Shown: piece by piece, positions 35,759 to 42,329 of the stretch
How positions within the stretch are numbered: position 1 is the first letter of the stretch
Layout of the letters: each line of letters opens with the position of its first letter
NCBI GenBank assembly: GCA_043816955.1
Contig: JBDRHL010000026.1
Location: 1 to 49,440, forward strand
Direction: 5' to 3'
Source: JBDRHL01 sp043816955
GTDB lineage: Bacteria > Planctomycetota > Phycisphaerae > Sedimentisphaerales > CAYZTY01
Length of the DNA stretch: 49,440 bases
Position numbers and translations under genes: made by a program
Notes under the pieces: generated by a model
What the model was told of the DNA's origin: nothing
The model's input: only the letters and a program-made list of their open reading frames with translations
The model's database searches: none

Positions 35759-35934
35759 AGCATATCTCTTGCAATGATTTTTAAAACTTTGCGTCCCCGC
35801 CGTCCTCCACGTAAAAACAACGCCTTTTTCAAGGTTCCTGCTCTATGCTGTCGGTTCCGCTGGAGAACGATCATATCAGATAAAGATGCTTGACTCAAGA
35901 AATGATATACAATGGCAGGTTGGGTTAATTTCCC

Positions 35935-35963
35935 TTGCAATACTGCCGGAAGAAGTGTAATTT
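35935..35963 (+). promoter_or_regulatory. weak candidate promoter for tRNA-Tyr
   Basis: TTGCAA, a 17-nt spacer and TAATTT, with a nearby TATAAT at 35963-35968 at non-ideal spacing. It lies about 60 nt before the tRNA. Confidence 0.3.
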
Positions 35964-36027
35964 ATAATAATTAAGGTGCCCGCGTAAATGTGTTCGGGGC
36001 CTTGGCGAATTTTTTGAAAAGAGTTTT

Positions 36028-36110
36028 GGGTCGGTGCCCGAGCGGCTAAAGGGAACGGGCTGTAAACCCGTTGGCGTAAGCCTACGTTGGTTCGAATCCA
36101 ACCCGGCCCA
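36028..36110 (+). tRNA. tRNA-Tyr (anticodon GTA)
   Basis: An 83-nt class II tRNA. The acceptor stem GGGTCGG pairs with CCGGCCC (with one T-G pair), followed by discriminator A. The anticodon stem ACGGG/CCCGT encloses CTGTAAA, giving anticodon GTA. A long variable arm (TGGCGTAAGCCTACG), expected for bacterial tRNA-Tyr, is followed by the T-arm GTTGG-TTCGAAT-CCAAC. The 3' CCA is not encoded, so it must be added post-transcriptionally. A T-run follows the gene immediately. Confidence 0.95.
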
Positions 36111-36201
36111 TTTTTCTTTTTGGGGGCTGTTGCGCCTGAATTAATCCTTTAATCGCGAAAAGCCATAAAAATTATTGACTAATTAAAAACTGTAAACGTT
36201 C

Positions 36202-36233
36202 AGGCGGATTTGGCTAAATCGCCTTCTGGTTTT
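36202..36233 (+). terminator. candidate terminator downstream of tRNA-Tyr
   Basis: Stem AGGCG(g)ATTT with AAATCGCCT around a GGCT loop, one bulged G, then TCTGGTTTT. The T-run is short and slightly displaced. Confidence 0.4.
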
Positions 36234-36314
36234 ATTAACGATGGAGCATACCATTGGGGCTTGAGTTTTCAGATTAGTTATGGAGAAAAAGTGGTTTTGA
36301 GTCGAAAATTTTGT

Positions 36315-36342
36315 TTGAACTATTGTTTTTACCCCTTATAAT
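36315..36342 (+). promoter_or_regulatory. candidate promoter of the kinase-regulator operon
   Basis: TTGAAC, a 16-nt spacer and a perfect TATAAT. The leader to the ATG at 36590 is about 240 nt. Confidence 0.45.
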
Positions 36343-36589
36343 CCGATATATAATTATAATCAAGGATGAGTATGGCGGGGAATAAGTGTATTGCTGATGT
36401 ACCAGATACCTGTGTGTCGAAAAAAGGACGGCTTTGGGGCGGTACTTGGGGGCACATAGAAAGGGAAATCCATCGGCAAATTTTTTGCAGTTTGCCTCAA
36501 ATGTTCTGCCTGGCCTGTTATGGATTAGTGAAATCCATCTTTTTGGAAAATAATTCATTCACTCTTTATTATGGGGGAGCTTTGCACGG

Positions 36590-38317
36590 ATGCTGAGCAA
36601 AAGCCACCAATCCGGCAGAAAAACAGGGATCGATATCTTAGGCGATGTTCCCTGGGGCACCCATCTTTGCCTGTTCTACGAAACCGAAAAAGATTTGATT
36701 GATATTCTGGTTCCATATTTTAAGGCCGGCCTGGAAAGCAACGAGTTCTGTGTGTGGGTAACTTCGGAGCCTCTTACAGTAAAAAAGGCCAAGGACGCTT
36801 TAAGTGTTGCTGTACCTGATTTTGACCGGTACTTGGAAAAAGCCCAGATAGAAATTATCCCACATGACCAATGGTATCTCAAAGACGGCGTTTTTGATCT
36901 GCAAAGAGTTCTCAGGGCCTGGATTGATAAGATTGCCTACGCTATTTCCGCTGGTTTCGATGGCATAAGGGTAACGGGCAATATCGCTTGGCTTGAAGCA
37001 AAAGACTGGGAAAATTTTGCTGATCATGAGAGACAGGTAGATAGCGAGATTGATGAGTACCAGATGCTGGCAATTTGTTCCTACCCCTTAAATAAATGTA
37101 GTGTATCCGAAATTTTAGACGTAATTAGCAGCCACGGCTCGGCCCTTATCAGACGCCAAGGCATGTGGGAGTTAATTGAAAGCACTGGACGAAAAAAGGC
37201 CGAAAAAGCTCTGAAGGTCAATGAAAACAAGTATAAAACACTTCTTGAGAACCTGCCTCAGAAGATATTCCTGAAGGATACCAACTCGGTCTACGTATCC
37301 TGCAATGAAAATTATGCTGCGGACTTAAAAATCAAGGCCGCAGAGATTGCAGGAAAAACAGATTATGATTTCTTCCCTGAAGAATTAGCCGAAAAGTACA
37401 GAGCCGATGACAAGAGGATTATGAAATCCGGCAAGACCGAGGATATTAATGAAAAATATGTGCAGCGAGGAAAAGAGGTATTCGTTCATACAGTCAAAAC
37501 ACCCGTGAAAGATGGAGCAGGTAATGTCATCGGGATACTGGGTATTTTCTGGGATATCACAGCACAGAGACAGGCTCAGAAAAGGTTGTTAGACTATCAA
37601 AAACGGCTGCGAGACCTTACATCGGAGATGTCATTAACGGAGGAGCGTGAACGAAGACGAATAACAGTCGAACTGCACGATCAGATCACGCAGCAATTAA
37701 TTCTTTTCAAAATCAATTTAGGTTCATTGCCAAAGGAACAATTACCATCAGAGCTTGCCAAATCTTTAGATGGAATTTACCGGAATCTTGACCGGATAAT
37801 TGGCGATACCCGCACATTGACATTTGATTTGAGTTCACCCACACTGTATGAATTAGGGCTTGAAGCCGCTATAAGAGAGTGGCTCCACGAGGAGGTTCAG
37901 GAAAAACACAAAATCCACACTGAATTTGAGGATGACGAGCAGCCTAAACCTTTGAATGATGATGTTCGTGCCCTGTTATACAGAGCAGTGAGGGAGTTGC
38001 TGGTCAACGTAGTCAAACACGCACAAGCCCAAAATGTTAAGGTTTCTATTGGTAGAGATAACGATAAGGTAAGAATCGAGGTCGCAGATGATGGAGTCGG
38101 TTTCATACCATCGCCGCAGTTAAACAAAACAGGAGGTTTCGGGCTTTTCAGCATTCGCGAGAGGCTGAACTATCTTGGCGGCAGTATTGATATAGAGTCT
38201 AAAACCGGCCAGGGAACACATATTACACTTATAGCACCAATAAAACGTGAAAAAACTGAAAACAATAGTGAAGTTGATAGGGATAATTATGAGCATAAGG
38301 ATTTTAGTGGCGGATAA
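36590..38317 (+). CDS. MEDS-PAS sensor histidine kinase (NarL/HisKA_3 type)
   Basis: A 575-residue sensor kinase without clear membrane segments, probably cytosolic. The N-terminal MEDS domain (about 20-190: WGTHLCLFYETEKDLIDILVPYFKAGLESNEFCVWV) is the sensory module named after DcmR and methanogen/methylotroph regulators. A PAS domain follows at about 212-330 (KTLLENLPQKIFLKD, GILGIFWDITAQRQA). The HisKA_3 dimerisation region has phospho-acceptor His363 in ERRRITVELHDQITQQL. The HATPase domain shows VRELLVNVVKHAQA (N box), DDGVGF and GGFGLFSIRERL. The start ATG lies 10 nt after GGAG. It overlaps the downstream regulator by 29 nt, so the pair forms one system, located directly before the gas vesicle genes. 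Confidence 0.9.
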   Translation: MLSKSHQSGRKTGIDILGDVPWGTHLCLFYETEKDLIDILVPYFKAGLESNEFCVWVTSEPLTVKKAKDALSVAVPDFDRYLEKAQIEIIPHDQWYLKDGVFDLQRVLRAWIDKIAYAISAGFDGIRVTGNIAWLEAKDWENFADHERQVDSEIDEYQMLAICSYPLNKCSVSEILDVISSHGSALIRRQGMWELIESTGRKKAEKALKVNENKYKTLLENLPQKIFLKDTNSVYVSCNENYAADLKIKAAEIAGKTDYDFFPEELAEKYRADDKRIMKSGKTEDINEKYVQRGKEVFVHTVKTPVKDGAGNVIGILGIFWDITAQRQAQKRLLDYQKRLRDLTSEMSLTEERERRRITVELHDQITQQLILFKINLGSLPKEQLPSELAKSLDGIYRNLDRIIGDTRTLTFDLSSPTLYELGLEAAIREWLHEEVQEKHKIHTEFEDDEQPKPLNDDVRALLYRAVRELLVNVVKHAQAQNVKVSIGRDNDKVRIEVADDGVGFIPSPQLNKTGGFGLFSIRERLNYLGGSIDIESKTGQGTHITLIAPIKREKTENNSEVDRDNYEHKDFSGG

Positions 38318-38939
38318 TCATGGAATACTGCGGCAGGGTATTGCTTCTTTGATTGAAAAACAAGGTGATATGGAAGTGGTTGGCGAAGCTGATAACGGAT
38401 TGCATGCTGTGGAAATGGCCCGCGAGCTTCGACCCGATGTGGTTATTATGGATGTAACCATGCCGGTGCTGAATGGTATCGAAGCTACACGCCAAATCAA
38501 GGAGGAACTGCCGGAGACTAAGATACTGGCTTTGTCAATACATGCCAATAGGGAGTTTGTGTTGGATATGGTAAGGGCAGGTGTCTCAGGTTATATGGTC
38601 AAAGAGTGCGTCCTTGATGATTTAGTCCAGGCTATTAAAGCGGTTATGGATAATCAGTCATATCTGAGCCCTCAGATTGCAAGTATTGTTCTGGAGGGCA
38701 TTACAAAAGATTGTATTTTCGATTCAGCGAATAGGTTTAAGGAAATCCTGACTCCGAAAGAAAAACAGATACTTCAACTCTTGACCGAGGGCTGTTCGGC
38801 AAAACAGATTGCTGCCCAACTCAGCCTGAGCGTTAAGACCATCGAAGCAAACCGCAGACAGATTATGGAAAAGACAGATGTTGATAACCTTGCAGCTTTG
38901 ACCAAGTACGCAATCCGCCAAGGCTTAATAACTGTCTGA
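38289..38939 (+). CDS. NarL/FixJ-type response regulator
   Basis: A 216-residue transcription regulator, partner of the preceding kinase. The receiver begins MSIRILVADNHGILRQGI and has phospho-acceptor Asp55 in VVIMDVTMPVLNG and the conserved Lys in GYMVKECV. The LuxR-type HTH is LTPKEKQILQLLTEGCSAKQIAAQLSLSVKTIEANRRQIMEK. The start at 38289, after AGGGAT, is preferred over 38247, which would add 14 residues before the receiver. All catalytic residues are intact, in contrast to the regulator at 21813. Its gene lies about 440 nt before the first gas vesicle ORF on the same strand, making it a candidate regulator of that operon. Confidence 0.92.
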   Translation: MSIRILVADNHGILRQGIASLIEKQGDMEVVGEADNGLHAVEMARELRPDVVIMDVTMPVLNGIEATRQIKEELPETKILALSIHANREFVLDMVRAGVSGYMVKECVLDDLVQAIKAVMDNQSYLSPQIASIVLEGITKDCIFDSANRFKEILTPKEKQILQLLTEGCSAKQIAAQLSLSVKTIEANRRQIMEKTDVDNLAALTKYAIRQGLITV

Positions 38940-39375
38940 CAAAAAAACTTGCGTTTACTGACAAGCTGATTAATCACACCGCTATATCCATAGGAGCTTC
39001 AATGTGGCCGTTGGCTATTACCTCCCTCTCCTTTGGCGATGCCCGTGCTTACTGCTGCGTTTTTCTTGCTAAAAACGGTTATTAGTATTAAAAAGCCCAG
39101 GATTTTTCATCAACAAAATCCAACCTCAAAAGAAACACACACTTTTACTATTCTAACTCTGCAAATCGTCTGTAGCTACTCATACTTTCCACAGCCTTAC
39201 CTATCCTCAGGTTAGTTCGAAAGCAGGGAAAAACTTCCTAAGGTTATCCGAAATAACGCCGAAGCACGATACATATTGACATTAAAGTCCGAGAAAAGAG
39301 ACTTGGCGGGGTCAGGCCCTTTAGAGAGCAGACTATTGCCCTTCTCGGCTAAGGCAGCTAAAAAAAGGATTTAAT
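38940..39375 (+). promoter_or_regulatory. long non-coding region upstream of the gas vesicle operon
   Basis: About 435 nt without a credible gene. It contains an A/T stem-loop (CGTTTTT/AAAAACG at 39058-39077) and a TTGACA at 39276-39281 whose -10 (AGACTT at 17 nt) is weak, as expected for an activator-dependent promoter. No sigma54 GG/GC pair at correct spacing was found by eye. It probably holds the operon promoter and regulator sites. Confidence 0.45.
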
Positions 39376-39519
39376 ATGAGGCACAATACGGGGATACAAA
39401 GGTGTACTGCTGGAGAATATAACATATCTTTTGACAAACCAGATGTAGTCGTTGTGAACTCCCACGTTGAAATCAGTGTTGTCAATATAATTGAGCTAAA
39501 CTCGAACGCACGTGTGTAG
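39376..39519 (+). CDS. candidate small protein or leader ORF upstream of gvpA
   Basis: A 47-codon frame (MRHNTGIQRCTAGEYNISFD...VVVVNSHVEISVVNIIELNSNARV) with a good ribosome site, AAAAAAGGATTTAAT, directly before ATG. The second half is beta-branched and hydrophobic in alternation. I do not recognise a family. Its stop codon lies inside a terminator-like hairpin (39505-39531), an arrangement suited to leader-controlled transcription of gvpA. The ribosome site shares 12 nt with that of csrA. It could be chance; confidence is moderate to low. Confidence 0.4.
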   Translation: MRHNTGIQRCTAGEYNISFDKPDVVVVNSHVEISVVNIIELNSNARV

Positions 39520-39531
39520 CGTACGTTTTTT
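39505..39531 (+). terminator. terminator- or attenuator-like hairpin before gvpA
   Basis: AACGCACG and CGTACGTT can pair around a 7-nt loop with one C-A mismatch, followed by TTTTTT. The stop codon of the small ORF lies in the loop. It would stop or reduce readthrough into gvpA unless relieved. Confidence 0.4.
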
Positions 39532-39550
39532 AGTTTCTATTTTTTATTGT

Positions 39551-39566
39551 TTCTGCGAAAGCAGAA
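39551..39566 (+). promoter_or_regulatory. GAAA-tetraloop hairpin in the gvpA leader
   Basis: TTCTGC-GAAA-GCAGAA, a perfect 6-bp stem with a GNRA loop, 5 nt before the AAGGAG ribosome site of gvpA. It may protect the mRNA 5' end or serve as a processing mark. Confidence 0.5.
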
Positions 39567-39582
39567 CGAAAGGAGCATTATC

Positions 39583-39789
39583 ATGGCAGTCGAAAAAACA
39601 ATTGGTTCAAGCAGTCTGGTGGAAGTTATCGACCGAATACTGGACAAAGGTATCGTCGTTGATGCCTGGATAAGACTCTCTTTGGTGGGTATTGAACTGC
39701 TTGCCATCGAAGCCAGAGTCGTTGCTGCCTCAGTCGAGACCTATCTGAAGTATGCCGAGGCCATTGGTTTGACAGCAACCGCTGCGTAA
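39583..39789 (+). CDS. gvpA: gas vesicle structural protein GvpA
   Basis: The main shell protein of gas vesicles: a 68-residue amphiphile that polymerises into ribs enclosing a gas space. The sequence follows the family almost residue by residue: SSSLVEVIDRILDKGIVVDAW, then RLSLVGIELLAIEARVV and SVETYLKYAEAIGLT. The start at 39583 follows AAGGAG; the earlier Met at 39547 is not used in the family. It is the first gvp structural gene and is followed by a strong hairpin overlapping its stop codon. No second gvpA/J-type gene is seen inside the window. Confidence 0.97.
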   Translation: MAVEKTIGSSSLVEVIDRILDKGIVVDAWIRLSLVGIELLAIEARVVAASVETYLKYAEAIGLTATAA

Positions 39790-39832
39790 GGATAGGTAAC
39801 TAAAGAGGGTTCTTGCCGGGCCATCCTTATGC
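39784..39832 (+). terminator. strong hairpin at the gvpA 3' end
   Basis: GCGTAAGGAT-a-GG pairs with CC-ATCCTTATGC (12 bp including one G-T pair, one bulged A) around a loop of about 24 nt. The stop codon TAA lies in the 5' arm. No T-run follows, so it is more likely a processing, stabilising or partial-termination element than a full terminator. It would favour gvpA mRNA over the downstream genes. Confidence 0.55.
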
Positions 39833-39924
39833 ACCGCTACGGGGGAAGCAGAAAGCATGACTCGCCAAGAAAAACCTCTCTTTCTCATGGGACAATTTTA
39901 CTAAGAAATAGGGAAATTAAAACA

Positions 39925-40620
39925 ATGATTTTAGCTGCTGAAAAAGAAAGCGTTCTTGATAGTATCATATCTTCATACGAAGCCAGAATACAAAGTATAG
40001 AAGCATTTTTCGATATGACCGGTCATATCTTCCAGGATTTTCAGGAATCTCTTCTCAGTACAAGGGCCGAACGGGAAAAAATCAATAGCCAGCTGAGAGA
40101 AAACCTTTCCCAAAACGGATCTCTGCGAAAAAAAGACTTTGACCGGATGATGGGTGTTATCTCTTCACATTTGGATGAAAGCGAACAGGAAATCAGGCAA
40201 TTATCTCATAAATATCTTAACGAACAAACAAAGCTGGTACAGCAATTACGGGAAGGTTTGAGAAACTTCAAAGATGCACTTACCGAAGGCCAGGCTGAAA
40301 AAATCAGGGAATTGCAAACACTAATTAAAGAAATTCTCTCTAAGCAGGACAAAAGCAAAATCGAGGTTACATCAAAGCTAAAGGAGTTTCAGGAGGGACA
40401 GCAGCAAACATCAAAAATGCTTAAAGAACTTTTAAGCAAAGGAGAAGACCTGAGAATAAGACATTTTAAGGCGATGCTTGCCGAGTTCAAAAGGCAAAGG
40501 GCCGAACGTATAGCCTGCCAGGAGCAAAGACGCCGGGAAGTCAAGGATATGCTCGATGAATTCAAGGCCAAACGCATGCAGACAGAACAAGAACGTCTCG
40601 CTGAGCTGCAGGAGGCATAA
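39925..40620 (+). CDS. coiled-coil gas vesicle accessory protein, GvpC-like candidate (1)
   Basis: A 231-residue, nearly all-helical, highly charged protein. The start at 39925 is preferred: the 32 upstream codons have no ribosome site and are unlike the rest. The C-terminal half carries the motif [V/F]xxMLxxF at 181-188 (FKAMLAEF) and 206-213 (VKDMLDEF), plus a weaker copy at 163-169 (SKMLKEL). The spacing and the Gln/Arg/Glu-rich linkers recall the amphipathic repeats of GvpC, which coats and stiffens the vesicle. It follows gvpA as gvpC does in cyanobacteria. I infer a shell-binding role; no direct sequence identity to GvpC is claimed. Confidence 0.55.
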   Translation: MILAAEKESVLDSIISSYEARIQSIEAFFDMTGHIFQDFQESLLSTRAEREKINSQLRENLSQNGSLRKKDFDRMMGVISSHLDESEQEIRQLSHKYLNEQTKLVQQLREGLRNFKDALTEGQAEKIRELQTLIKEILSKQDKSKIEVTSKLKEFQEGQQQTSKMLKELLSKGEDLRIRHFKAMLAEFKRQRAERIACQEQRRREVKDMLDEFKAKRMQTEQERLAELQEA

Positions 40621-40634
40621 AATGCAGACAACTT

Positions 40635-41150
40635 ATGATTATGAGAGGCATCATAAATAACATTATAAACTTTTACCAGATGCAGGAAAAAACCTTGGGT
40701 GTGTTAGTAGATAATACCGCCAAGGCTTTGGAACAATCGGAAAACCAAAGAAAAACTAATGAGCAAATGCAAAGACTGGAGAATTTCGTGAGGGATTTGG
40801 CCATGAATTTGAACAATATGCTCACAAAGTTTCACTTTCTCAAAGAACACAAGAACAGAAAGCAGGAACAGCTTACCGAAGGCCAGACAAAGACCATAAC
40901 CGAATTTGCGATCTTTGTTAAGAGTTTAACCGGTAAGGTGACTTCGCTGCTCAAACATTTTCAGGCAAAAGGTACTTTTGAAGAAAAGATCGATAAGGAA
41001 ATAAAGGAACTTGAAGTTAGTGTTAGACAAAAACTAAAGGAGTTTGATGAAGCTTTAGATGAAACCAAAGACACACTAACTAATCGTATTATAAAATCGG
41101 TTACGAGTCATAATAAAAAGTCAAAATTTCTGATGGATCTGAAAGTATAA
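40635..41150 (+). CDS. coiled-coil gas vesicle accessory protein with FVxxL repeats (2)
   Basis: A 171-residue helical protein. Two clear repeats are aligned as FVRDLAMNLNNMLTKF (51-66) and FVKSLTGKVTSLLKHF (94-109), and a third degenerate one near 130. The N-terminus (EKTLGVLVDNTAKALEQ) is homologous to that of the next protein, so the two are paralogues. The start is unusual: AGGAGG (40610-40615) is ideally placed for an ATG at 40622 that opens a 12-codon frame, whereas the ATGs of this gene (40635, 40641) lack a close ribosome site. Translation may be coupled, or a one-base error may exist. It is a candidate shell-associated repeat protein. Confidence 0.6.
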   Translation: MIMRGIINNIINFYQMQEKTLGVLVDNTAKALEQSENQRKTNEQMQRLENFVRDLAMNLNNMLTKFHFLKEHKNRKQEQLTEGQTKTITEFAIFVKSLTGKVTSLLKHFQAKGTFEEKIDKEIKELEVSVRQKLKEFDEALDETKDTLTNRIIKSVTSHNKKSKFLMDLKV

Positions 41151-41199
41151 AGCAACGCAGGAAGCAAAAATCCAAAATGTTTTTGAAAGGAGAATCAAA

Positions 41200-41874
41200 A
41201 TGGTAATGGCAATAGCTGAAGACATGAAAAAGCTGACAGAGAACATCATTATTGCCAATGATGTTCGGCTAAAGGCGGTGGGTGGCTTAGTGGCAGATAC
41301 CCATGAGACCCTCAACAGGTTTTCTATGGATAGAAAAAAAATGGCTGCACAACAGTCCAAGGAGCTGGGCAGTTTTGTAAATGGTTTATCGAAGGATGTG
41401 CAAGGGATGCTGAAAAGTGCCCGGAACATGGTCCAGCAGTTCCATAAGGACAACATGCAGATGAGCAAGGAACAGGCAAAGAATCTGGCAGATTTTGTCA
41501 ATGGTCTTGTTAGCAGCGTTGGCTCAATGCTGAACAGCTTCGAGAAAGACCACAACCGCATGTCAAAGGAGATGAAGGCTAAGCTCACCAGGGAAATAAA
41601 GGATATCCAGGCAGAGGTTGAAAGAATCCTCAGTGACGCTGATAAGCTCGTTGGCGAATTCGGGGCTGGCATGGCTCAGGCAAAGAAAGCATGGAAAAAT
41701 ATGTCAGCGACTCTAACGAGGGCAAGAAAAGCCGGTTTTATGATGCCCCAGATCGATGCCGGAGAAAAGGTAAGGACTGTTAAGCAGGCAACACGAAAAA
41801 CCAAGGCCCAGGGCAAAAAGAAACCCGTTGCAAAAAGTAAAAGCAGCAGGCCAAAAGCCAAGGTCGGTGTTTAA
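41200..41874 (+). CDS. coiled-coil gas vesicle accessory protein with FVNGL repeats and Lys-rich tail (3)
   Basis: A 224-residue protein, paralogue of the previous one. Repeats read FVNGLSKDVQGMLKSA (59-74) and FVNGLVSSVGSMLNSF (99-114), 40 residues apart, followed by a degenerate copy (IKDIQAEVERILSDA, 133-147). The last 35 residues are a basic tail (KTKAQGKKKPVAKSKSSRPKAK), histone-H1-like, which could bind nucleic acid, membrane or an acidic partner. ATG follows GAAAGGAG with good spacing. The FVxxLxxxVxxMLxxF period would place one hydrophobic face on a helix, as needed to lie along the GvpA ribs. Role inferred. Confidence 0.6.
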   Translation: MVMAIAEDMKKLTENIIIANDVRLKAVGGLVADTHETLNRFSMDRKKMAAQQSKELGSFVNGLSKDVQGMLKSARNMVQQFHKDNMQMSKEQAKNLADFVNGLVSSVGSMLNSFEKDHNRMSKEMKAKLTREIKDIQAEVERILSDADKLVGEFGAGMAQAKKAWKNMSATLTRARKAGFMMPQIDAGEKVRTVKQATRKTKAQGKKKPVAKSKSSRPKAKVGV

Positions 41875-41963
41875 GAGACATCGAAAAGATTACCCGAAGC
41901 CAAACAGTTCTTGGCCGTAAAGGATAGTCAGGTGCGAATGCAAATTCAAGGATGAGTTAGGTT

Positions 41964-42329
41964 ATGAGCCGGATAGCATGTGCTTTTTGCAAAGGGACAG
42001 GTAAAGACCCTTTCAATCTATTGAGTGAGCTTGCCCTTTGTCAGGTTTGTGGTGGTACCGCTAAAGTTTATGTAGAGCACCCTGCGGTTGAATGTGCATT
42101 CTGCGAAGGCACAGGCGTTCACCCTCATACGCGAATAACCTGCTCCGTATGCGAAGGTAAGGGAAGTGTTGCACATAATAAAGGCAGCAATGAACGATGT
42201 CCTGCCTGTGACGGCAAGGGCCGCAAAGTAAGCGAAAGCCTTCCCTGCAGCAACTGTCGTGGTAAAGGTTTTATTAGGAAAATAGCAGTTAAGAAAAATC
42301 TATGCAAGGAGGTCTGTCAAAATGATTGA
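41964..42329 (+). CDS. stand-alone DnaJ-type CxxCxGxG zinc-finger protein
   Basis: A 121-residue cysteine-rich protein built of CxxCxGxG-type motifs at 6-13, 26-33 (CQVCGGTA), 44-51, 60-67, 79-86 and 95-102, plus Cys114 and Cys118. DnaJ has four such motifs binding two zinc ions between its J and substrate domains; here six are present and nothing else. No J domain is encoded in this gene. Such modules bind unfolded protein or act as disulfide chaperones. The stop overlaps gvpN by 8 nt. In this operon a J domain is found on the GvpF/L protein at 47629, so the DnaJ parts appear divided. Role in GvpA handling is inferred. Confidence 0.8.
   Translation: MSRIACAFCKGTGKDPFNLLSELALCQVCGGTAKVYVEHPAVECAFCEGTGVHPHTRITCSVCEGKGSVAHNKGSNERCPACDGKGRKVSESLPCSNCRGKGFIRKIAVKKNLCKEVCQND

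Larger units (their letters stand above)
36111..36589 (+). other. intergenic region between tRNA-Tyr and histidine kinase
   Basis: About 480 nt. It contains a terminator-like hairpin at 36202-36233 and a promoter candidate at 36315-36342. The 76-codon forward frame at 36366 has no family features and overlaps the kinase start; it is not called. Confidence 0.55.

Noticed and set aside
36028..36110. tRNA-Leu or tRNA-Ser reading because of the long variable arm
   Set aside because: The anticodon loop reads CTGTAAA with GTA at the centre, which is Tyr; bacterial tRNA-Tyr is also class II.
36366..36596. 76-codon forward frame before the MEDS kinase
   Set aside because: No ribosome site of note, no recognisable family, and overlap with the kinase start; likely chance.
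39276..39304. sigma70 promoter for the gvp operon (TTGACA, 17 nt, AGACTT)
   Set aside because: The -10 element matches only about half the consensus, so it is mentioned only as part of the regulatory region and not called separately.
39547..39582. Upstream Met extension of GvpA
   Set aside because: The AAGGAG site and family alignment place the start at 39583; the extension contains the leader hairpin.
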